From DASQFQ01 sp963811595 (GTDB lineage Bacteria > Actinomycetota > Thermoleophilia > Solirubrobacterales > Solirubrobacteraceae), in NCBI GenBank assembly GCA_963811595.1, contig CAWERW010000016.1:310001-374000 (forward strand): a DNA stretch of 64,000 bases. Reading direction: 5' to 3'. This document shows, in pieces, positions 25,476-32,624 of this stretch (positions are counted from its first letter, which is position 1; each line of letters opens with the position of its first letter). Position numbers and translations under genes: made by a program. The notes under the pieces were generated by a model, which saw only the letters and a program-made list of their open reading frames with translations, searched no databases and had not been told where the DNA came from.

Positions 25476-25496
25476 ATGCCCTGGCGCCGCGTTTGA
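25476..25496 (+). CDS. Tiny ORF 4: hexapeptide MPWRRV
   Basis: GAGGAG (25464-25469) lies 6 nt before ATG 25476; TGA follows after six codons. An earlier in-frame ATG at 25470 would give MPMPWRRV but leaves no space to the ribosome-binding site. The stop is 12 bases before the MFS start, which itself has no Shine-Dalgarno sequence, so the exporter is probably translated by coupling to this ORF. Confidence 0.65.
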   Translation: MPWRRV

Positions 25497-25508
25497 CCGC
25501 AAGCCACC

Positions 25509-26843
25509 ATGCGTAGCGTCCGGGCCCTCTGGCGGGAGGAGCGGCGCGCACGCTGGTTCTTCGCCGCCCACCTCCAGGGGAGCCTGGGCGCCGCCGCCGG
25601 CTACGTCGCGCTGATGCTGCTCGCCTACGAGCGCATCGGCTCGGCGTGGGCCGCGACGGCGGTGCTGCTCGCCGATCTCCTCCCGGCGATGTTCCTCGGG
25701 CCGCTGCTCGGCGGCCTCGCCGACCGCACCAGCCGGCTCGGCTGCGCGATCGTCGCCGACCTCCTGCGCGCCGCCGCGTTCGCCGGCCTGGTGCTCGCCG
25801 GCAGCATCGAGGTCATGCTCGCGCTCGCCGTCGCCGCCGGCGTGGGCAACGCCCTCTTCCGCCCGGCCACCTCGGCGCTGCTGCCGTCGATCGTCGCCCG
25901 CGAGCGCCTGACCGCCGCCAACGCGCTGTACGGGACGGTCGCGAACCTCGGCCAGCTCGTCGGCCCGGCAGCCGCGGCCGTGCTGCTCCTGCTCGCCGGC
26001 CCCGAGCTCGTGCTCGGCGTCAACGCCGCCACCTTCGCGATCTCCGGCCTCCTGCTTCTGAAGCTGCGCGGCCACGTCCGCGCGCCGGTGGACGCCGAGC
26101 CCGAGCCCGCCTCCATCCTCGCCGGCGCCGGCAGCGTGCTGCGAGAGCCCGTCGTGCGGACGCTGATCGCCTCCTCCGGCGCCGTCATCCTGGTCGCGGG
26201 CATGATGAACGTGGCCGAGCTCGTGCTGGCCCAGCAGGACCTCGACGCCGGCCGCGCGGGCTTCGCGGTGCTGGCGAGCGCGTACGGCTGCGGGCTGATC
26301 GCGGGGTCGCTGCTCGGCGCCCGCGACGACGGCGACGCGGCCATCCGCCGCCGCTACCTCTTCTCCATGGCGCTGCTCGTGGCCGGGCTCGCCGGCTCGG
26401 CGTTCGCGACCGGGATGGTCGTCGCGATCCTCACGTTCGCGGTCACGGGCGTCGGCAACGGCCTGTTCGTGCTCTGCGACCGCGTGCTGCTCCAACGGCT
26501 GGTGCCGGAGCGCCTCCACGGCCGCGCGTTCGGGATCGTCGATGCCGTCGGCGCCTGGGGCTTCGGCGCGGCGCTGCTCGGCAGCGGCCTGCTCGCCACC
26601 ACCGTCGGCGCCCGCGCCACGTTCGCGATCGCCGCCGCCGCGATGCTGCTCGTGCTGCTCGCCGCCACCCGCGTGCTCACCGTCTCGACCGCGAGAGGAA
26701 CCGCTAGTCCGGATGGAAGTGGTAGTCAGCTGACCCCGCGGGCGGCTTTACCGCCGGCTTACCGCGACGTCACCGGCCGCTCCGAGGATGGCGCCGTGCT
26801 TACGAAAGTAGCCCATCGACCGAGGAGCGGCCGGCATGCGTAG
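25509..26843 (+). CDS. MFS exporter, EntS/DHA3-like (MFS-1)
   Basis: The 444-residue protein begins MRSVRALWREERRARWFFAA and has about twelve membrane segments. The loop motif GGLADRTSRLGCAIVADLLR (about residues 75-94) is MFS motif A, and NALFRPATSALLPSIV is typical of EntS-like exporters of siderophores, macrolides or peptides. The last 45 residues are hydrophilic and have no counterpart in the paralogue; a one-base difference near 26686 may have removed the original stop, so the frame now reads through promoter B and stops inside the MFS-2 start. It is directly downstream of tiny-ORF array 1. Confidence 0.85.
   Translation: MRSVRALWREERRARWFFAAHLQGSLGAAAGYVALMLLAYERIGSAWAATAVLLADLLPAMFLGPLLGGLADRTSRLGCAIVADLLRAAAFAGLVLAGSIEVMLALAVAAGVGNALFRPATSALLPSIVARERLTAANALYGTVANLGQLVGPAAAAVLLLLAGPELVLGVNAATFAISGLLLLKLRGHVRAPVDAEPEPASILAGAGSVLREPVVRTLIASSGAVILVAGMMNVAELVLAQQDLDAGRAGFAVLASAYGCGLIAGSLLGARDDGDAAIRRRYLFSMALLVAGLAGSAFATGMVVAILTFAVTGVGNGLFVLCDRVLLQRLVPERLHGRAFGIVDAVGAWGFGAALLGSGLLATTVGARATFAIAAAAMLLVLLAATRVLTVSTARGTASPDGSGSQLTPRAALPPAYRDVTGRSEDGAVLTKVAHRPRSGRHA
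26747..26789 (+). promoter_or_regulatory. SARP-type operator/promoter B, upstream of MFS-2
   Basis: Heptamers TTTACCG (26747), CTTACCG (26758) and GTCACCG (26769) repeat at exactly 11 bp, and 8 bp after the last is GAGGAT (26784-26789) as the -10 box. Apart from one base per heptamer it matches site C at 30850. The expected transcript starts near 26796 and carries MFS-2 and the MGRKW tiny ORF. Confidence 0.72.
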
Positions 26844-28066
26844 CGTCTATCGCGCTGTGGCGGGAGGAGCGGCGCGCGCGCTGGTTCTTCGCCGCCCACC
26901 TGCAGGGGGGACTCGGCGCCGCGGCGGGCTACATCGCGCTGATGCTGCTCGCCTACGAGCGCATCGGCTCGGCGTGGGCCGCGACCGCGGTGATGCTCGC
27001 AGACCTCCTGCCGTCGATGCTGCTCGGGCCGCTGATGGGCGCGCTCGCGGATCGCACCAGCCGGCTGGGCTGCGCGATCGCCAGCGACATCGTGCGGGCC
27101 GCGGCGTTCGCGGGCCTCATGTTCAGCCACGGCATCGCGCCGATGATCGCGCTCGCGCTGCTCTCCGGCATCGGCAACTCGCTGTTCCGCCCGGCGACGT
27201 CGGCGCTCCTGCCCACGCTCGTCAAGGACGCCCACCTGACCGCCGCCAACGCGCTCTACGGCATGGTCCGCGACACCGGGCAGGTGCTGGGTCCGGCGTG
27301 CGCCGCCGGCCTGCTCCTGCTCGCCGGCCCGGAGCTCGTGATCGGCATCAACGCCGTCACCTTCGCCGCCTCGGCGGTGCTGCTGCTCGGCCTCCGCGGC
27401 CACGTCCGCGCCGCCCGGGTGGACGAGCGCGTCCCGGAGCCGAAGCACGGCTCGCCGCTCGCCGGCATCGGCGCGATCGCCCGTGAGCCCGCCGTCCGCA
27501 CGCTGATGGCCTGCTCCGGCTGCGTGGTGCTCGCCGCCGGGACGATGAACGTCGCGGAGCTCGTGCTCGCGCAGGAGCACCTCGGCTCCGGCCGCGTCGG
27601 CTTCGCCCTGCTCGTGAGCTCCTACGGGCTCGGCCTGATCGGCGGGTCGCTGCTCGGCGCCCGCGACACGGATGAGGACGGCGTCCGGCGCCGCTACCTC
27701 GGCGGCATGGCGCTGATGGTGGCCGGGCTCGCCGGCTCGGCGCTCTCCCCCGCCCTCGGCTTCGCGATGCTCAGCTTCGCCGTCACCGGCGCGGGCGACG
27801 GCCTGTTCATCCTCAGCGACCGCGTGCTGCTGCAGCGGATGGTGCCCGAGCGCCTCCACGGCCGCGCGTTCGGGTTGCTCGACTCGGTCGAGGCGTGGGC
27901 GTTCGGCGCCGCGGTCGTCGGCGGCGGCGCGCTCGCCACCGCGTTCGGCGGCCGGGTCACGTTCGCCGTCGCGGGCCTCGGGATGCTGCTCGTCCTGATC
28001 GCCGCGAGCCGCACGCTGTCGAGCGCCCGCATCGCCGTCGCCTTCCGTCCCGTCCCCGCCGTCTGA
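26836..28066 (+). pseudogene. MFS exporter paralogue (MFS-2), apparent +1 frameshift near the start
   Basis: GAGGAG lies 8 nt before ATG 26836 and the first four codons (MRSV) equal those of MFS-1. The frame then breaks near 26848: the MFS-1-like ALWREERRARWFFAAHLQGG continues in the +1 frame, which has no start codon before ATG 26942. With one base less the protein would be 409 residues, ending RPVPAV. Motif A (GALADRTSRLG), twelve membrane segments and high identity to MFS-1 show a recent duplication. Either a sequence error or a broken gene; translation from 26942 would lack the first helix. Confidence 0.78.
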
Positions 28067-28083
28067 TCAGGAGAGGAGCTGAC

Positions 28084-28101
28084 ATGGGCCGCAAGTGGTA
28101 G
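28084..28101 (+). CDS. Tiny ORF 5: pentapeptide MGRKW
   Basis: GGAGAGGAG ends 5 nt before ATG 28084; TAG follows after five codons, directly against the stop of the convergent SARP-2 gene. It follows the MFS-2 stop by 17 bases and would be the last ORF of the promoter B transcript. The basic residue and C-terminal Trp recall MHERIRW of array 2. A decayed relative sharing AAGTGGTAGTCA sits after MFS-1 near 26717. Confidence 0.55.
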   Translation: MGRKW

Positions 28102-30846
28102 TCACACCCCCACCGCGCGTGCGACGGCGGTGACCAGCGTGAGCTCGCGCCCGCGCTGCACCGCCGTTGCGAACGCGTCCTCGCCGAGCTGCGCCCGCAG
28201 CGACGCCTTCGTCTCCACCACCCACGCCTCCTCGTCGGGCTGACGAGCCGCGTCGGCCGCGTCGCGCGCAGCCTCCGCGGCGCCGATCAGCTCGGCGCCC
28301 GTGCCGGGATCGACGATCGCGGCCACCGTCTCCAGCGACTCCACCAGCCCAGGGCGGTCGGCCAGCCGGCGCGACAGCTCGACGCTCTCGCGCATGTCCT
28401 CGAGCACCGGCCCGGGGTCGCGCCCGCCGAGCAGGCTCGCGCGTCCGAGCGAGCGCAGCGTCGAGCTCAGATGGGCCGGGTCGCCCGCGCGGCGCGCCAG
28501 CACGACGCTCTCCTCCAGCAGCGTGATCGCCTGCTCGTGGTGGCCGGCGCCGGAGTGCGCGAGCCCGAGGTTCTGGGTGACCAGGCTCAGGCCCCGGTCG
28601 TCACCGCTCTCGCGCCAGAGCGCCATCGACTCCTCGTAGAGGCGGATCGCCGCCGGCAGGTCCGCCTCATAGAGCGCGAGGTTGCCGAGGCTCGACAGCG
28701 CTCGCGCGACACGGTCGCGGCGGCCGTGCTCCCGGGCCAGCGCGAGCGACTCCTCGAAGTGCGCGCGCGCCGCGGGGAAGTCTCCCTGCTCGCCCGCCAG
28801 CACGCCGGCGCCGTTGAGCGCGTCGAGCCGGAGCGCGGGCGGGCCGCCACCGGCGAGCGCGGCGGCGATCAGCGCGCGGCCCTCGGTGAGGTTGCCGCGC
28901 GAGACCCAGTAGCGCCACACGCCGGCGCACAGCCGCAGCGCGGTCGCCGCGTCGCCGTGCGCCGCTGCGAAGTCGATCGCGGCGCGCAGGTTCTCGTAGT
29001 CGGCGTAGACGCGGTCGAGCCACACGCCGACGTCGCGCGAGTGCAGGCCGCGGTCCGCCTCCTCGGCAAGGGCCGCGAACGCCTGCGCGTGCGCGCTGCG
29101 GATCGCGTCGAGCTCGCCGCGCTCGGCAAGCCGCTCGAGCGCGTACTCGCGGACCGTCTCGAGCATCGCGAAGCGCTCGTCCGCGACCGTGACGAGGCTC
29201 TGGTCGACGAGCGTCTCCAGGCCGTCGAGCGCGTCGGGCCCGCACACCGTCTCCGCGGTCTCGAGCGTCCACCCGCCCACGAACGCGCCCAGCCGCGCGA
29301 ACAGCGCCCGGGCGGCGGGGTCGAGCAGGTCGTAGCTCCAGTCGAGCGTCGCCCGCAGCGTCTGCTGGCGCGCCGGCGCGTCGCGCGGGCCGGCGCTCAG
29401 CAGGTCGAGCCGCCGCTCGAGCCGCTCGAGGATCGCCGCCGGGGTGAGCAGCTTGGAGCGCGCGGCGGCGAGCTCGATCGCCAGCGGCAGCCCGTCGAGG
29501 CGGTCGCAGATGCGTGCGATCCGCTCACCCTCGCCGTCGCTCAGCGCCAGCCGCGGGTTGAGCGCCCGCGCGCGGCGAACGAACAGATCGGCCGCCGGAG
29601 CCGCGGCGAGCGGCGCCAGCGCCAGCTCGTGCTCGCCCGCCAGCCGCAGCACGGCGCGGCTCGTCACGACGAGCTTCGAGCGCGGAGCGGCGGCCAGCAG
29701 GCGGCCGAGCTCGGGGCCCGCGGCCAGCAGCTGCTCGAAGTTGTCGAGCACCAGCAGCAGCTCGCGCCCGGCCAGCGCCGCCGAGGCGTCGTCCTCGTCG
29801 CCGCCCAGCTCGTGCGCGATCGCCGGCAGCACGCGCCCGGGGTCATCGAGCGCCGCCAGGGCGACGAAGCGCGCGCCGTCGCTGAAGCGGTCGCCGAGCC
29901 GGCCGGCCAGCTCGAGCGCGAGGCGCGTCTTGCCGATCCCGCCGGGGCCCGTGATGGTGAGCAGCCGCACGTCGGGTCCGCCGAGCAGCGCCGCCGCCGT
30001 GGTCACGTCGTCCTCGCGCCCCAGCAGCGGCGTGGCGGGCACGGGGAGCGCGGGCGCCGGGGCCATGGCGCGAGCCGGCACGCGCTCCGGCGGCGCGTCG
30101 AGGTCGAGCGACGGGTCCTGCGCGAGGATCGACGCCTCCAGCCGGTGCAGCTCGCGGCCGGGGTCGAGCCCCAGATCCTCGACGAGCGCGGTCCGCACCC
30201 TGCGGAACGCGTCGAGTGCGTCGGCCTGACGCCCGTCGCGGTAGAGCGCGAGCATCAGCTGCGCGTGCAGGTGCTCCCGGTACGGGTGCTCGGCGGTCAG
30301 CACCTCGAGCTCGGCGATCGCGGCCGCGTGGGCGCCGCGCGCCAGGTCGATGTCGAGCCGCACTTCGAGCGCCGCCAGTCGCAGCCCCGCGAGCCGGTCG
30401 GCCTCCGCCGCGGCCGGGCCCAGCAGCGGCGCGTCGGCGAGCGGTGGGCCGCGGAACAGCGCCAAGGCCGCGCGCAGGTCGCGCGCGGCGGCCTCGAGGT
30501 CGCCGGCGCCGCGTGCGCGCCGCGCGGCCTCGACGAGGGTCTCGAAGCGCTCGAGGTCGAGCTGACCCGGCTCCAGCGCGACGGCGTACCCCGACGGCCG
30601 TGTGACGACCGGCTGCTGCGGCCCGAGCGCGCGTCGCAGCTGCGACATGTGGACCTGCAGTGCCTTCGCGGCCGTGGCGGGCGGGTCCTCGCCCCACAGC
30701 CCGTCGATCAGCCGCTCGGCCGACACCGCGTCGTCGTGATGGGCGAGCAGCAGCATCGCCAGCAGCGCGCGCTGCTTCGCAGCCGTGAGCTCGATCGGGC
30801 CCTGCTCGCCGACCACCCGCAGCGGGCCGAGGATCGCGAACTCCAT
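28102..30846 (-). CDS. AfsR/SARP-type regulator with NB-ARC ATPase and TPR domains (SARP-2)
   Basis: This 914-residue paralogue of SARP-1 has the same order: winged helix (1-95, KQRALLAMLLLAHHDDAV), BTAD (97-242), NB-ARC (about 270-570; P-loop TGPGGIGKTRLALE, ELLLVLDNFEQLL) and a C-terminal TPR region (ALSSLGNLALYEADLPAAI, TQNLGLAHSGAGHHEQA). SARP site C begins 4 bp from its start codon, so DNA binding there may also autoregulate it. It is divergent from tiny-ORF array 2 and convergent with MFS-2/MGRKW, forming a second copy of the regulator-plus-tiny-ORF module. Confidence 0.92.
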   Translation of the reverse strand: MEFAILGPLRVVGEQGPIELTAAKQRALLAMLLLAHHDDAVSAERLIDGLWGEDPPATAAKALQVHMSQLRRALGPQQPVVTRPSGYAVALEPGQLDLERFETLVEAARRARGAGDLEAAARDLRAALALFRGPPLADAPLLGPAAAEADRLAGLRLAALEVRLDIDLARGAHAAAIAELEVLTAEHPYREHLHAQLMLALYRDGRQADALDAFRRVRTALVEDLGLDPGRELHRLEASILAQDPSLDLDAPPERVPARAMAPAPALPVPATPLLGREDDVTTAAALLGGPDVRLLTITGPGGIGKTRLALELAGRLGDRFSDGARFVALAALDDPGRVLPAIAHELGGDEDDASAALAGRELLLVLDNFEQLLAAGPELGRLLAAAPRSKLVVTSRAVLRLAGEHELALAPLAAAPAADLFVRRARALNPRLALSDGEGERIARICDRLDGLPLAIELAAARSKLLTPAAILERLERRLDLLSAGPRDAPARQQTLRATLDWSYDLLDPAARALFARLGAFVGGWTLETAETVCGPDALDGLETLVDQSLVTVADERFAMLETVREYALERLAERGELDAIRSAHAQAFAALAEEADRGLHSRDVGVWLDRVYADYENLRAAIDFAAAHGDAATALRLCAGVWRYWVSRGNLTEGRALIAAALAGGGPPALRLDALNGAGVLAGEQGDFPAARAHFEESLALAREHGRRDRVARALSSLGNLALYEADLPAAIRLYEESMALWRESGDDRGLSLVTQNLGLAHSGAGHHEQAITLLEESVVLARRAGDPAHLSSTLRSLGRASLLGGRDPGPVLEDMRESVELSRRLADRPGLVESLETVAAIVDPGTGAELIGAAEAARDAADAARQPDEEAWVVETKASLRAQLGEDAFATAVQRGRELTLVTAVARAVGV

Positions 30847-30849
30847 CGC

Positions 30850-30892
30850 TTTACCGGCGCCTTACCGATCGGTCACCGCACGCGCGCATGAT
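30850..30892 (+). promoter_or_regulatory. SARP-type operator/promoter C, upstream of tiny-ORF array 2
   Basis: Heptamers TTTACCG (30850), CTTACCG (30861) and GTCACCG (30872) at exactly 11-bp period are followed after 8 bp by CATGAT (30887-30892) as the -10 box. The predicted start near 30899 leaves a 29-nt leader before the first tiny ORF. Between this promoter and the terminator at 31072 no other gene is present. Confidence 0.75.
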
Positions 30893-30927
30893 CATCGGCG
30901 TACCCCAATCCGAGAGAGGAGCGCCCC

Positions 30928-30951
30928 ATGCACGAGCGCATCCGCTGGTAG
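30928..30951 (+). CDS. Tiny ORF 6: heptapeptide MHERIRW
   Basis: AGGAG (30917-30921) lies exactly 6 nt before ATG 30928; TAG follows after seven codons. It is the first ORF of array 2. The basic, Trp-ended peptide resembles MGRKW rather than the MPxRRx group. Confidence 0.62.
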   Translation: MHERIRW

Positions 30952-31008
30952 CCGCATGTTCACCACCTGCACACCGTCATCCCCGTTCCCCCGCGAATGG
31001 AGCAGCGC

Positions 31009-31029
31009 ATGCCGATGAGCCGCCGCTAA
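31009..31029 (+). CDS. Tiny ORF 7: hexapeptide MPMSRR
   Basis: GGAG (30999-31002) lies exactly 6 nt before ATG 31009; TAA follows after six codons. With tiny ORF 8 it forms a pair MPMS(R/K)R in which the Ser codons differ completely (AGC and TCC), favouring selection on the peptide. Confidence 0.65.
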   Translation: MPMSRR

Positions 31030-31040
31030 GGGAGACCGCC

Positions 31041-31061
31041 ATGCCGATGTCCAAGCGCTAG
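31041..31061 (+). CDS. Tiny ORF 8: hexapeptide MPMSKR
   Basis: GGGAG (31030-31034) directly follows the stop of tiny ORF 7 and lies 6 nt before ATG 31041; TAG follows after six codons. The terminator hairpin starts 10 bases later, so this is the last ORF of array 2. Confidence 0.65.
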   Translation: MPMSKR

Positions 31062-31071
31062 GCCACCTGCG

Positions 31072-31096
31072 AACGACCCGCCCCGAGCGGGTCGTT
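31072..31096. terminator. Hairpin terminator between tiny-ORF array 2 and the convergent M32 gene
   Basis: AACGACCCG (31072-31080) pairs perfectly with CGGGTCGTT (31088-31096) around a 7-nt loop and is followed by TCGCGTTCT. The AA before and TT after make it usable in both directions. It closes the array 2 transcript of about 200 nt and the peptidase gene on the other strand. Confidence 0.7.
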
Positions 31097-31112
31097 TCGC
31101 GTTCTGGGGCTC

Positions 31113-32624
31113 CTAGGCCGCGCCGGCGAGCTTCGTGCGCAGGTAGTCGAGGAACGGCTCGGGGCGCAGCGACTCGCCCGTCACCCGGTGCAGCAGCTCG
31201 CGCGGCGGGAACTTGCGGCCGTGGCGGTGGATGTGCTCGCGCAGCCAGTCGCGCAGCGGCGCGAGCTCGCCGCGGCCGAGCTGGGCCTCGATCTCGGGCA
31301 GGTCGGCCTGGAGCCGCGTCCAGATCTGGGCGGCCATCAGGTTCCCGAGCGTGTACGTCGGGAAGTAGCCGAACAGCCCGGCGCCCCAGTGCACGTCCTG
31401 CAGCACGCCGCTGGCGTCGTCGGGCACCTCGACGCCCAGCAACCGCGCCATGCCCTCGTTCCAGGCCGCGGGCAGGTCGTCGACCGCGAGCGTGCCCTCG
31501 ATCAGCGCGAGCTCGAGCTCGAAGCGCAGGATGATGTGGAGGTTGTAGGTCGTCTCGTCGGCGTTGACGCGGATCAGCGAGCGCTGGACCGTGTTGACGG
31601 CGCGGTAGAAGGCCTCGGCGTCGACGCCGCGCAGGCCCGGGCCGAGGTGCTCGCGCAGCAGCGGCAGCACCCACGCGCAGAACGGGCGCGAGCGGCCGAC
31701 GACGTTCTCCCACAGCCGGCTCTGCGACTCGTGGATGCCGAGCGAGACCGGCTGGCCGAGCGGGCTGCGCGCGAGCTCGGGCGCGATGCCCGCCTCATAG
31801 AGCCCGTGGCCGAACTCGTGCAGGGCGGAGAAGTGCGCGACGCCGAAGTCGTGCAGGTCGTAGCGCGTGGTGATGCGGATGTCGCTCGGGCCGAGCGACT
31901 GCGCGAACGGGTGCGGTGCCGGGTCGAGGCGCCAGCCGTCGGGGTCGAAGCCGACCGCCTCGAGCACGTCCATGACCGCGCGGCGCTGGTCGTCGGCCTC
32001 GAACGGGCCGGAGAAGACGCCGCTGTTGCGGGCCTCCCCGCCGTTGCCCGCGTTGTCGGCGACGAGCTCGACGAGGTCGTCGCGCAGCGCCTCGAGCAGC
32101 GGCCGCAGCTCGGCGGTCGTGAAGCCGGGCTCGAAGTCGTCGAGCAGCACGTCGTAGGGGTGCGCGGGGCTCTCGAAGCAGGCGACGTAGCGGTGGCGCA
32201 GCTCGACGTGGCGCGCGAGCGCGTCGCGGAAGTGGGAGAAGTCCGACGCCGCGCGGGCCTCCTGCCACTTCTGCTGGCCGATGGCGTCGGCGTGGCTGAT
32301 CTCGGCAGCGAGCTCGGCGGGGACGCGGACCGCCTTCTCGTGGTCGCGCCGGACGGCCGCGATGAGGCGGACGTCGTCGCTGTCGGGGTCCTCGCCCTCC
32401 GCCCACGGCTCGAGCACCTCGATGAGCTTCCCGACCACCGGGTCGGTGAGCTTGCCGTGGCTGATCAGCTCGAGCGTGGCCGAGTGGTCGGCGCGGGCGG
32501 CGGCCCCGCGCGGCGGCATCATCGTGTTCTGATCCCAGAACAGCATCGCGTGGATGCGGCCGAGGTCGGCCAGCTCGGCCATCCGCTCCTTGAGCGCGCC
32601 GAGCTCGGCGGGAGCGGCGCTCAC
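31113..32624 (-). CDS. M32-family metallocarboxypeptidase (Taq carboxypeptidase)
   Basis: This 503-residue protein has the M32 zinc site HEFGHGLYE (about residues 270-278) and the family segments LFWDQNTMMPPRG near residue 29, ITTRYDLHDFGVAHFSALHEF, GIHESQSRLWENVVGRS (with the third zinc ligand Glu) and YTLGNLMAAQIWTRL. It removes C-terminal residues from peptides in the cytoplasm. Length is normal. Its stop faces the tiny-ORF array 2 terminator; a role in degrading the short peptides is conceivable but only by position. Confidence 0.93.
   Translation of the reverse strand: MSAAPAELGALKERMAELADLGRIHAMLFWDQNTMMPPRGAAARADHSATLELISHGKLTDPVVGKLIEVLEPWAEGEDPDSDDVRLIAAVRRDHEKAVRVPAELAAEISHADAIGQQKWQEARAASDFSHFRDALARHVELRHRYVACFESPAHPYDVLLDDFEPGFTTAELRPLLEALRDDLVELVADNAGNGGEARNSGVFSGPFEADDQRRAVMDVLEAVGFDPDGWRLDPAPHPFAQSLGPSDIRITTRYDLHDFGVAHFSALHEFGHGLYEAGIAPELARSPLGQPVSLGIHESQSRLWENVVGRSRPFCAWVLPLLREHLGPGLRGVDAEAFYRAVNTVQRSLIRVNADETTYNLHIILRFELELALIEGTLAVDDLPAAWNEGMARLLGVEVPDDASGVLQDVHWGAGLFGYFPTYTLGNLMAAQIWTRLQADLPEIEAQLGRGELAPLRDWLREHIHRHGRKFPPRELLHRVTGESLRPEPFLDYLRTKLAGAA

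Larger units (their letters stand above)
25327..25496 (+). repeat. Tandem array of four Shine-Dalgarno-tiny-ORF units (45-46 bp period)
   Basis: Four units, each a GGAG-type ribosome-binding site, exactly 6 nt, an ATG and six codons plus a stop, start at 25340, 25386, 25431 and 25476. All four encode M-P-X-R-R-X. A degenerate earlier unit may lie at 25291 (ATG followed directly by codons for RRV, but no stop). Synonymous codons differ between units (CCT/CCC, CGC/CGT) while the residues stay the same, which points to selection on the peptide rather than simple DNA duplication. Confidence 0.75.

Noticed and set aside
25327..25496. CRISPR-like or simple tandem repeat reading of the 45-bp periodic array
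   Set aside because: Units are not near-identical, there are no unique spacers, no cas genes, and the conserved parts are the ribosome-binding site, ATG and codons.
25291..25614. A 108-codon ORF across array 1 with a repeated RRSRSCPCVA motif
   Set aside because: Its repeats are the out-of-frame reading of the repeated ribosome-binding-site/tiny-ORF units, and its ATG lacks a ribosome-binding site, whereas each tiny ORF has one at the same 6-nt distance.
26713..26733. Hexapeptide ORF MEVVVS after MFS-1
   Set aside because: The nearest ribosome-binding site is about 12 nt away and the peptide is unlike the others; it is better seen as a decayed copy of the MGRKW ORF.
30956..31017. ORF beginning MFTTCTPSSPF between tiny ORFs 6 and 7
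   Set aside because: No ribosome-binding site before its ATG and its end overlaps tiny ORF 7 in another frame.
22516..31096. Assignment as a microcin C-type (MccA) peptide-nucleotide cluster
   Set aside because: No ThiF/MccB-like adenylating enzyme, MccE-type acetyltransferase or MccF peptidase is present; only the ORF length and an MFS gene are shared.
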